A stretch of 64,000 bases of DNA from Thermothelomyces thermophilus ATCC 42464. Lineage: Eukaryota; Ascomycota; Sordariomycetes; Sordariales; Chaetomiaceae. The notes under the pieces were generated by a model. It was not told the origin of the DNA, did no database searches, and worked only from the letters and a program-made list of their open reading frames with translations. The position numbers were made by a program, and so were the translations under genes. Shown in pieces: positions 34,622 through 44,699 of the stretch (within the stretch, counting starts at the first letter, position 1; every line of letters starts with the position of its first letter). Location: positions 2,666,001 through 2,730,000 of the forward strand of contig NC_016474.1 of the NCBI RefSeq assembly GCF_000226095.1. Reading direction: 5' to 3'.

Positions 34622-36587
34622 ATTCGCTCCGCGGACAGCCATTTCTCTTTATCATCATGTTAAGAGCGTGTACTGTACTGTACCATGTTTGTAATCTACG
34701 TAGTAATAATATTGCGTCGCGTCTGTTGCGCGGTCAAGGCTATCACTCCGGGAAGGCTGTCCCCCTCCCTCGGTTTGTCTGTCTTTAGCAGAATTCGAAC
34801 TCGAGTGATGCGAAGCCCGGAGCCGGAGGCGTAGCAAGTATTCGTCCCATGTTACTGTACGGATTACAAATTCTACCCGACTATATATATATATCTTGCT
34901 CGGTCATCTCAAACACAGCTTACTATCTGCATACACACACACACACACACAACCGATCACTTTGGTTATCAGAGGTATATTTTGGAGGGAGTTTACAGAT
35001 GCTGCTCGAACATCAGCCGCATGTCGCGCGGCATTCGTCCCGAATTGTTGCAGTAGCTTGACGTTCCTCAGATCGAGTTGCAGCGATAGGGTATTGATTC
35101 TCGATTGCAGACCTATTCAAGACCAACTCTCGTATGATTCTGAATGGCTCAGAACTGTCTTTTTAAGCCTTTTTTAGGGACTTGGCGTATCATGCTGGCT
35201 GCCATCTTTCTGATCCTGACTTCTACAATTCGGTGTTTGGATGAACGTCTCCAAAGTGTGGCCACATTCGAACAGACTCCCTTGCAAGCAGCAGGAACCC
35301 TGCTGTGGGGTGCTTGCCGTCTTGGGGCAGCACCCGACCCGACCAATCGCTGCTGCGCCGGGGGCTCATCCGGGGCTTCTCTCAAACGCAAGCCCTTGTT
35401 TTCGTTTCGAAGAACCAGCTTCTGCCGCCCAACCCCATTGGCCTTCCGTTGCCCAAGGCCGCGGCGGGCGAAAACAACGGTGTCACCTCACCATCCATAC
35501 CATGCTGCCCCGAGTGACGTTGAAACGAGGGATATGCAGGGCGAAGACGTGCGATGAGCGCTCGTCATTCGAATCGCCGATTTTGACTTGGCTCCGAGTC
35601 GAGCAGGGTTGTCTTCCTTACCTTCCAATAGACTACAGCAACTTTTTTTGGCTGGGAAGAGAGGACTAGAGCGCCTGCGCAGCAGCCGAGTGTTGCGATA
35701 AGCTGGTATCTTCAGCTCCCGGAATCGCGGCAAGAACGCAATGAATGATGTGCTTTCTTAACATATCCAACCGGGGGTGGCTCATGCCCAAAGGTCAGCT
35801 ATCCCAGCCCTCTCTTTTCTTATTTCTCTCTCTCTCGGCTGAATCATTCTCTCCGCAGAGGTTCCGCAACAACCCTCGAAGCTCTGTGCTTCTTTCGATT
35901 CTCCCAGAGCCCGTTTGTGCGTGGTTATTATCTGCGGGCGCAAGCGGCCGCTCCTCGTTTGACCACCACAATCAACGTTGAACGTTGCACCGCATTTCGC
36001 CGCTCGTCATTCTTCCCGCGGCCGGCTGCCTCGTTTCTTTTGCGTGACCAAGAGATATAGAACGCCAGCTGGGCTGTCGTTCCGTCATCTTGCGCGCACC
36101 TTTCTCAGCTGAGCCATTGCGACAAACTCTCACGTCGGGGCATAACATAACCAAAACCACCGGGACACAAGAAAGCACGTCTCCGGAAACCATCTGAGCC
36201 GCGTACCCGAGATCACGCCCTGCAGATTCCATCAGCCGCATTGACCGCACTGTCACTCGCGTGGGGGCTTGGCAGTGTTGCCCAACGGACCGGATCTCCC
36301 GCTACAGCGGTTCCCCGACACTGATTGCGTTTCGGGTGGTCGCGCAGAGAGCAAGGTCTCTCCACCTGCGCAACGAGGACGCCCTGGCCGGCCAGATTTT
36401 GCCGCGGACGTTCCGGGTTCCTTGAACGTGGACACTAAGGGCGGAGCAGCCATCAGCTAGCCGAGTGTGTCACTGGCCAGGGACTGTTGGAAGAAATGAT
36501 TGATGGTTGGAGACCTCTATCTTCCGCCGAAGCCCAACTTCCTCTCCTCGTTCACACACTGCCTACGAGGCGTGACGTCGATCCAAT
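34622..36587. other. Intergenic region, no convincing gene
   Basis: About 2 kb. Open frames here (for example 35144..35557) lack codon bias and family motifs. Contains an (AC) run at about 34,932-34,951 and an (AT) run at about 34,882-34,893. The last part is the promoter of the secreted-protein gene. Confidence 0.55.
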
Positions 36588-37403
36588 ATGGCAATCCACG
36601 GCAGGTCGTGGGCGTCAAGATGGGCCTGGTTTCCTGTCATGATGGCCTCAACGGCCTCTGCTCTCTCTCTTTCTCAGTTTCAGCCTATCACCTCGGCGAC
36701 TATCCCGCTTAGCTGCATCCTAGCCTACGACACCGAGATTCCCGGCTGTGCGATAAGTGACTTTGTGGAGGGAGCCACCTGCTCCTCGTCGTGCTTGAGG
36801 GGGCTGAGAAGGTTGGAATACGCTCTTCAAATCGTGTGTGACGACGCCGACGCGCCCAAGATATCGCTATTGGGACAGGCACTGGAGGGCAATCTAGCAG
36901 CGGTTCTCTGCCCGGGTAGATCCCCAGACGCCACGATGTCGAGCTCGAGCTCGAGCCCGACTTTGGTACCCCCTAACACCACCACCCTCACCACCACGCT
37001 TGCTGCGACGCAGCGCACGCAACTCACATTCACCACGGTTCAACCTCCGTCCACAACGTTGACGAGGTCCACTGCCAGGACGGAAACGGATACAGAGACA
37101 GGGACAGGGAGAAGGGCGGAATCAAAGACAGAGGAGCCAACGACCTCTATATCTTCGACCAGCACCTCGCCTACTAGTACTGTCACGTCAGATACCCCAC
37201 GGCCGACGTTCGTTCAATTCACAAGCTCAACTACTGCATCGCCAAGTTCTACGAGCACGGCCGAAGCTCCCGAAGAGACCGATGGAGTCAGATCGGGCGG
37301 CTTTACTCCATTTGAGTTGTTTCCCAACAGCTCAACGCAACTTATTACCTCCTGGATGACAGCAGTTGCCATCTCATTAGCTGTCAGTTTCTTGCTTTTA
37401 TAG
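36588..37403 (+). CDS. Secreted six-cysteine, Ser/Thr-rich GPI-anchor-type protein
   Basis: 271 residues in one exon. The N-terminus MAIHGRSWASRWAWFPVMMASTASALS reads as a signal peptide with probable cleavage after Ala/Ser near residue 25. A compact domain with six cysteines follows (residues ~40-110: PLSCILAYDTEIPGCAIS, GATCSSSCLRGLRRLE, QIVCDD, AAVLCPG). It resembles an unnamed family of small secreted fungal proteins. Residues ~115-240 are a Ser/Thr/Pro stalk suited to O-glycosylation. The end, NSSTQLITSWMTAVAISLAVSFLLL, is a classic GPI-attachment signal with an omega site around the Asn-Ser-Ser. The function is unknown; it is probably a cell-surface protein. The gene ends only ~20 bp before the AT-rich, RIP-mutated block begins. 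Later in-frame Met residues (MMAST) are alternative starts. Confidence 0.75.
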   Translation: MAIHGRSWASRWAWFPVMMASTASALSLSQFQPITSATIPLSCILAYDTEIPGCAISDFVEGATCSSSCLRGLRRLEYALQIVCDDADAPKISLLGQALEGNLAAVLCPGRSPDATMSSSSSSPTLVPPNTTTLTTTLAATQRTQLTFTTVQPPSTTLTRSTARTETDTETGTGRRAESKTEEPTTSISSTSTSPTSTVTSDTPRPTFVQFTSSTTASPSSTSTAEAPEETDGVRSGGFTPFELFPNSSTQLITSWMTAVAISLAVSFLLL

Positions 37404-37507
37404 TAGGCCTTTAGGTAGCAGAATATATAATCTTAGAAATCACTACAAGATAGCTAAAAAGATTTGCTATAGTCTATTTAAATAGGTTTAAACTAGTAGT
37501 AGGGATA

Positions 37508-37770
37508 GGGAGAGTTAATTATCCTAGGACTAGCAGGTTATACTTTTATATCCCTATAGAACTATAGGACTAGACAAATCCTTAGGGAGGAAGATCTCCC
37601 CTTTAGATCTATAGGCTAATAGATATATTTTATACTATAAATCGGCTAATCTCTTTTCCTAGTTATACTTTAATCATATTAATTATTAATAGGGTTATAT
37701 CTATTAGTGCCTTAATATAAGCCTTCCTACCATTATAGCCTAATATTATAAATATAAGCTAACCTATACC
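37508..37770 (+). repeat. Direct repeat copy 1 (strongly RIP-mutated)
   Basis: Pairs with copy 2 at about 37,955-38,222, offset 447 bp. Shared landmarks are CCTTAGGGAGGAA, GATCTATAGGCTAATAG, CTTTTCCTAG and AGGGTTATA. Copy 1 is the more AT-converted of the two. It could be an LTR pair of a very small element or a tandem repeat of unknown origin. Confidence 0.75.
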
Positions 37771-37954
37771 TACTACTAGGCTATAGTAGCTAGAGGGCCT
37801 ATACTAGAGCACTAATAGGTATAACCCTACTAATAACAGGTATAATATAGGTATAGCTATATCAGGGCGGCCTGCCACTAGGCTAGCTGCCAAGGGAGGT
37901 AGCACTATTATAAAGGCCTCTCTAAGCAGGTTCGTACTAATCGCGGGGGTAGAA

Positions 37955-38222
37955 GGAGTCAATTGCTCAGGGGCCGGCAGGCTACCCTATCTGTATCTTT
38001 CCCTAATCGTAGTTATATAGACTGATCCTTAGGGAGGAAAACCTCCCTTTCGGATCTATAGGCTAATAGGTACATCTTATACTACAGATCGGCCATCCCC
38101 TTTTCCTAGCTATACCCTGATTATGCCTATTATAGCAGGGTTATACCTATTAATGCCTAGGCATAGGCCCTAGCATAGGCCCTCTGGCTGCTATAGCCCG
38201 GCTATAGGCATAGGTCGGCTTG
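37955..38222 (+). repeat. Direct repeat copy 2 (less mutated)
   Basis: Second copy of the repeat at 37,508-37,770. Retains more G/C (for example GGGGCCGGCAGG where copy 1 has AT-rich equivalents). Differences from copy 1 are mostly C/T and G/A. Confidence 0.75.
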
Positions 38223-39760
38223 TATTTATAATAACTTACTTTCCCCCTTAGTAGGCCTGTCTATAGGCCTATAGGCTCTATCGGAATAGCTTTATTCTAG
38301 ATGCCTATTTAGTAGTAATAGGTCGCTATTATTTTAGCGCTTTGTTATTATAACTTTATTCGCGATTATATATAGAATAGGTAGGTACTAGGCGCCTTTA
38401 TTTTTGTACGTATATCGCTATTATTATAGTTATTATTCGAGTGTTCTCGTCTAAAGATTCGCTTTATTATAAATATATCTAGTAGTTACCGTGGCGTTAG
38501 GAAGGTCTCTACTACGGCAATAGAAATAATATTTGACTTTCTTAGAGGGCCGCCTTTTGCTCTTGAATTCCTTTTAATCTTTAATCTTATCTTCCTTATA
38601 TCGTTTACTCTTTAGCCGCCTATAATTTAATTTTCAAATTTTAAATCTTTATTTTTGTGTCTATAATGATACTATAGAGATTCAGTAGCTTAGCGTAGCT
38701 AACTTGCTACTATATATATAGTGTTTATATAGCGTTATTAAAGATATTAAGGCAAATAATAAGGTTCCCTTTAACATTTAGTATACGTTTCCTACTACTA
38801 GCTTGTTTAAGTGTTTTTGGTGCTGTTAGGGCTACTAGACAAGCTGCCTCTTGGTAAGTATATATTTTAGGAGCGATTCCCTAGGTATTAATAATTATTT
38901 AGGCTACTAGTACTATAACTAGTAATATAGTTAACCTTATAATTATTATTTAGTCTGTTTATAAGGTTATTTTAGCCTTAAAGCTAGACGTAGCTAACTC
39001 TAAGGACTTGCTTATACTTAGTAAGTGCTATTACTACTATATTATTATACTTATAAATGATATAGCCGTTACTTTCGAGGTAGTCAAGAAATATTACTAG
39101 TCTAATATAAGCCTTATTAATAATAGTAATAAGAAGATTACTTCTATAGGTATCTATTTATTTTTACTTATAATTTAGTATAGATACTAATATATTTATA
39201 GGAATAATAGCTTATATATAGCAAGTTTGTAACCGACTATAAGTAGGTAATTGTAGCTACTAACCTATAGCCTAAGTTTAACACTAGCATAGTACGTTTA
39301 GTTATATTTCGGTCTGGCTAATTGTTTACTAATATAATATAGGTACTATACGATCTTATAATCTAGTAGCATTTGTTACTACCCTATCTAGAGCCCATTA
39401 ACAAGGGTTATATTGCTTAGTAAATAGCTAAGTACAAGTTTATCACCAAACTAGGCACGCTTATAGTAAGAGCCCTAGATAGTAAGGACAAGGCAGCCTA
39501 AGTTTTAGGCAAACATGTAATAGACTTAGAGTTTATCTCCTATAGTAGCGTTTAACAGGGTTTTTAGGGTAGTAAAACTTTATCTCATTTTCATTTTTCT
39601 TTAATTATATAAAGTAAATACCCTCTTAGCCTTAAATTAGTATTATAGATTTGCTTTACTAATTTATAATACTATAATATAAATGTTTTGTTTTTATTAA
39701 TTTTAGTATCTCTAGTAAGGCCTTCTTTACTATAGTTTTAGTATAATGTCGATTTAAAAT
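38223..39760. other. Unassigned RIP-mutated repeat DNA
   Basis: AT-rich DNA with the same TpA-rich signature but no reverse transcriptase, integrase, transposase or host motif that I can read. Plus-strand frames near 38,800-39,550 stay open for long stretches apart from TAG/TAA, so a decayed transposon frame is likely. No LTR boundaries seen. Confidence 0.45.
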
Positions 39761-42580
39761 ATAGTTCTCTATAATATAACTTAGGGCCCCTCCTAGGGCG
39801 CCCTTCTCTAGGCCTTTTCTACGGTATTTCGATCGTAGTCTTAGGGTATATTACTATAATAACGCGTCGCCCTACCTAGTATACTTTTCCTTAGGACATA
39901 TATCTAGGCATTTTCCATAGGCGCCCTCCTCCTAGCCTCTTCTTATACTTTTCTATACTATATTATAGGCGCTCTATAGTCGTAGCATGCTTCCTAAACT
40001 TATATACTTTACCTTATATATTAGCGATATCTTCTTTATCTACCTATTGGTTAAATTCAGAGGGCTATTCTCTCTACTTTACTAGGAACTAACAGGTCCT
40101 GCTGTTAGCCTGCTCTACCAAAACTTCCTTAACCTCCTATTCTTTATTGTCCTTAAGTTCTAGTATCGGTATTTGTTCTGCCTTGCTTTGACTATATAGG
40201 TGCCAAGGTTCGAGTAGGGAAATAGGGAAGATATTATATAGCTAGATATATTATATAGGTAACGCTAGCTAATATACTAGTAAACTGACTAGGTTATATA
40301 CTTGAAATGGGCCGATAAATTTAGGGGTTAATTTTTTAGGCATTTTTAGCTTAAGATTCTAGGTCGAGAGTAGGACGAAGTTACCTTTCCTAAATACCTT
40401 TCTTTAATGCTTTCGGTCGTAATGAATTTTATAATCTTAGATAGCTTCCTTCTAATATACTTTTAGTTATTTTTATAGTACTTATAATTTTCTAATTTGT
40501 TTTACTATATTAGGGTGGTACCTTCCTTTTAGCGAATCGTCTTTAATTTGTAATGAAATCGTAAGGTCGTAGCCTATTAATACTCAAAAAGGGGGTAGCC
40601 TAGTAGTTATATTAATAGTATTATCATATACGAACTTTACTTCTAGGAGGATTTGTGCCTAAATTATGGGGTTTACTATAATGAAATAATAGAGGTATTA
40701 TATAAGTGTTTAGTTACTCTATTCGGTTTAGTCATCGGTTTAGGGGTAAAATGCTATAGAAAGCCTTCTATTAATGTAATTTAGGTAGTAGAGATCTACC
40801 TAGAATTGTAAAGTAAATATAGAGCTATAATTACTTATATAGCCCTTTAGTATACTATATTTAAGTTCGATTTCTTCATGAACTAGCTTAGTAAGCCACT
40901 GACTTATAATATCTAAATCAATAGCAAAGAATCGGTTTATCTTAATATAATAGTCTATAACTACAAGTACTATATTCTTTTCTTCTACTTAGAAGTTTAC
41001 TATAGGAAAACCTATAATTATATCTATACTAATCTCCTACCAGGGTCAGTCAGGGATCGGTAGGGATTCTAAGCTTCTATAACCTTAATGCCGTCTCGGC
41101 TTATTCGTTTAGCAAACATAGCAGGTTTGGTACTAATACCTAATATCTCTTACTAGGCCTTACTAGTTAAACTTTCTTTAAATAAGTTTACTAGTTCTTT
41201 TAGAGCCAAAGTGCCTAGCTCTGGCATTATTATAATATAACTAGAGGATTTCTTACTTTATAGTTTCTTCTATAGGAATATAAAGCACTCTCTTATAGAG
41301 TAGCTTGCTACCGCGTCCTAAGGACTATAGTTTGGCTTCGCCAGTGCTTTGCTAGCTTTTCATTATACCCTTTTCTAGGCCTTCCCTTACTCTTTAAGTT
41401 AAGGGGTCTAATCTTTAGGGCTCTAAAATACACTCTCTAAGTATTTATAACGGCTAGATAGTAGAAGCTGATTCTAGTCTTACCGCCTCTTTAGCCTGTC
41501 TTTATAATATAATCGGCTTCCTTTCGAGGTATACTTATTCCATATTATATAACCCTTTTAGATTGACTTTTAACGACTAGATTCTAATCTAGTATTAAAA
41601 AGATTACAAAACTCTCTACGCTTCTTACGTCTTTTCGTAGTTTACCATTTTCTTTTAGATTATAGGTAACCATTCTTAGTTCCTAAGAGGATTATCCTCC
41701 TTATAATCTAGTTTTCTTGAAGGGCTATCTATAGGATTTTGCTTCCCTAGCTAGTACTTAATGGTAAAATTAAAACCTAATAGATATATATACTATCTAG
41801 CTTAGTAACCGTTAAGTTAGGTTTATTTTATAAATCCCTATAAATTATTATAATTCGAATAGACCGTGATTTTATAGGGATTTCCCATTAAATAGTATTA
41901 CTAGTGCTTAAAGCCTTCTATAATCGCTATTATTTCCTTGTTAAGGGTGCTATAATAGTGGGCTAATCTTAAGAACTTAGCCGATTAAAATATAATAAGA
42001 TATTTTCGAGAGTCCTCTACTTACTATAATAAGATAGCCCCTATTATAAACGTAGAAGTATCTATTTCGATAGTTATTAGCTTTTTAGGATCGAAATGCC
42101 GGAAAATCGGTGCCGATTTAAAGTAGTTTTTGATTTCTTGAAATGCTCTTTATTCTTTAAGGTTAAATTAGACTCTTCCTAGTTTCCTTCCTTTTTCTGG
42201 CCCCTTTAGTAAACTTGTCAGGGGGTAGGCGATCTGCGAAAAATTGCGAATGAATTTCCGATAAAAATTAATAAATCTAAGAAACACCTAAATGTCGTAA
42301 TAGGTCTAAGGTTCCAGCTATTTCTCTACTATTTTGATTTATACTAGGTCTATCGTAATTCCCTGCCAATTTACTATAAATCTAAGGAAGTTAATTCAGT
42401 CTTTACAAAATAAATATTTACTAGGTTTATAATATAATTATATATTCTATAGTCGTTTAAAGACCTTTTAGATATATTTTATATATATTTCGCGATTAGG
42501 TAAGAGAATTAAAATGTCATCTAAATAAATTATATGAAATTTATTAAGTAGTCTACCTAATACTTAATAAAGAATAATTA
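39760..42580 (-). mobile_element. Element D: truncated Ty3/gypsy chromovirus
   Basis: Minus-strand pol remnant, RIP-mutated. Reading right to left: reverse transcriptase with an intact YLDD box (YLDDILIL, minus 42527-42516), RNase H (about 41,960-41,550), integrase (about 41,470-40,250, including a DYYIKINQFFAI-type core), and a chromodomain (about 40,165-39,990, with QFLVKW- and PSEFNQWV-like motifs where W is now TAG). It ends with a basic tail at about 39,780. The 5' part (LTR, gag, protease, RT fingers) is missing: homology breaks at about 42,580 inside RT. It differs in sequence from elements A/B and C. Confidence 0.8.
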
Positions 42581-43434
42581 ACCTATCCTAACAAGGGCCT
42601 ATAGAGCTTCTCTTATATCTTCGCGAATACCTTACTAAAACATACAAAACTACTATCGCTAGAAAGCTCTCGAAAAACGCTATCTAACGGCACTACTTTC
42701 AACTACGCGCGAGCCGTTACAGGTATACAATAGGCATCGCAGGCATATAAACCGGACCCGACCGCAATCCGACTATACCTCATACGCCCGTTAAAATTTT
42801 CACCGTATAGACTACCTAGCACCCCTAAACGTAATGTCAATTTAAGGCCTAATGCTAAGCTACTAAGTAAGGAGGCCTATAGCTTTGAACTAATTAAAGC
42901 GGGGCCTATTATAGGCTTATCCTACCCTAGATATCAAGGAGCTAAGGGGTCTTATTATATAATTAGTCAACCTTATACTAAGCCCTAAATGGGACAAGGT
43001 ATAGGACCTTACTAATAGGCTCTTATAGGGCCTTACTATTATAGGCCCGGGCTGCACCCGGGCTAGACAACGCCCGGGCTTTACCCGGGCACGGGAATAG
43101 ACCTACCCCGCCCCACTCCCGCACGCCCTACAGGTCCGTAGAGCGTTCGTTACTCGTTCGTAACTTGTCCGGTAGACACGCGGCCAGGGCCCGGTTAGCG
43201 CCCGACCCGGAGCCTAACCGGGCCCTACCCGGACTACATACGCATATATTAGTTAAAAGGCACTCCTCTATACGACTCTTGTATTTTTCCTCTTTTTCCT
43301 CCCTAAGGTAGTCAAATAAAACATTATACGCTTATCTATAGATGCTATAAGGCTAGTACATTATATTTCGACTACCTTCCTACCGGTAGTAACTCCCTAG
43401 GGGAGTTATCGACAACATAGTTATAATAGATTCA
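42581..43434 (+). other. GC-richer island; putative LTR/leader of element C
   Basis: Lies between truncated element D and the gag start of element C. It contains a GC-rich segment (about 43,040-43,245) with four CCCGGG-centred palindromes clustered at 43,045-43,091, CpG-rich arms, an AATAAAA at about 43,316 and the GAGTTATCGACAACATAG leader just before gag. This is the position expected for the 5' LTR and leader of element C, but LTR ends could not be fixed because no matching 3' copy is visible. Confidence 0.5.
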
Positions 43435-44480
43435 ATGGCATATAGGCCCTCGGGCTTAGCGGAATTATAGGAGCTTGTCTGCTCCCTTTAAGTAGTAGTA
43501 GAATAGTAGAACACGACGATCGACACTCTCCGAGTATCCTAAACCTAACCTGTCCTGACCCCTAAGTCGGCTAGGGTACCCTTTGAAGCTTACCAGCCGC
43601 AGCAGAAGCGTCTCCTAACTAGATAACCTTTCGACGGTAAAAAGGAACTCCTCGTAGTATAGAAGAGTACGATGGAATACGTCCTTATAGCTGATAGAGA
43701 TTTCATCGGCTCTAATTATGACCAATAGGTCTTTATCTAGGGAAACCTTATACGCTAGGTATAGACCTGAGTTACGGCCTACTATAAATCTGTAGGCCCG
43801 AAAGTTAGGTATGACCTGACTTAGTTCCTCTAATATCTCGAGAGCATCTTCTCTAACCCCTATAAGAAGATAGTAGCCCTATTAGAACTAGAATTCCTTT
43901 AATAGAGAGACGACAAACCGTTTACTACCTTTATCATTCGGTTCGAGGCTAAGCTATTAAAGGTAGGTAGTCTCCTTTAGGCGACGAGCTATACCTAATC
44001 AAATTATAATAATGCCTCTCTCTGAAACTTAAATATATAGTAGTTAGACGAGGAATTCCCTAGGATAATTATATAATAGTAGTCAAGAAATACTATAAGA
44101 TTATTATAGATCTTGAGGCTCTTCGGCTTAGTGATAAGTATTAGTGGATATAGGGATAGTGGGTGGCATCCGAATTATAGAGAGAGAAAGACGCGAAAGG
44201 AGATATACTAATAACTAGGATTAACTTGTTATATACTAACCTATAGAGGAAGGGATCTAATAAGGATAGGGTAGGAAAATATAGAGGTAATGCTCTATAG
44301 GTAAAATAGGTTAGTCTAGAAGTATATATAGCCTAATAGGTAGCTAGAGCGTATATCTAGAAGTATATATAGCCTAATAGGTAGCTAGAGCGTATATCTA
44401 GTATAGGTAGAAGAGTTACTTCATTATTAAATGTTACTTTGCCCTTACTTTAAGGCTAATATAGTAAAGCTAGCTAAGAA
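43435..44480 (+). pseudogene. Element C gag
   Basis: Starts MAYRPSGLAELQELVCSLQ and continues through a capsid-like region (QPFDGKKELL, FIRFEAKLLKVGSLLQA, LNIQQLDEEFPRI). Several TAG/TAA codons sit at former Trp/Gln positions. It contains a perfect 41-bp tandem duplication at 44,316-44,397. Confidence 0.65.
44316..44397 (+). repeat. Two-copy 41-bp tandem duplication
   Basis: The unit beginning CTAGAAGTATATATAGCC occurs at 44,316 and again at 44,357 with no visible differences. Its identity despite surrounding RIP decay suggests it arose after mutation. Confidence 0.85.
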
Positions 44481-44699
44481 CCGATATTAATGCCTTAGAA
44501 GCTAAAGATTAGAAGAGAGATAACGATCTATCTAACGAAGAGGATAGTAAATAGGGAAAAGAGTAGCCCCTAAGCAAAGTCTTATAAGGGGGCCTAAAGA
44601 CTATAACTACCTAGAAGACAAGTTTATAGAGATTAGCAAAAGAATAGATAGACCTCCTTTTCTTATTCTAATCTTCCTTAACTCTACTAGCTTTATAAA

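Noticed and set aside
34780-34840. tRNA-like T-loop (reverse complement GAGTTCGAAT)
   Set aside because: The flanking bases do not form a T stem and no matching acceptor or anticodon stems were found.
35144-35557. 137-codon frame with a short hydrophobic stretch
   Set aside because: The hydrophobic run is not followed by a coherent protein; overlapping frames are equally open.
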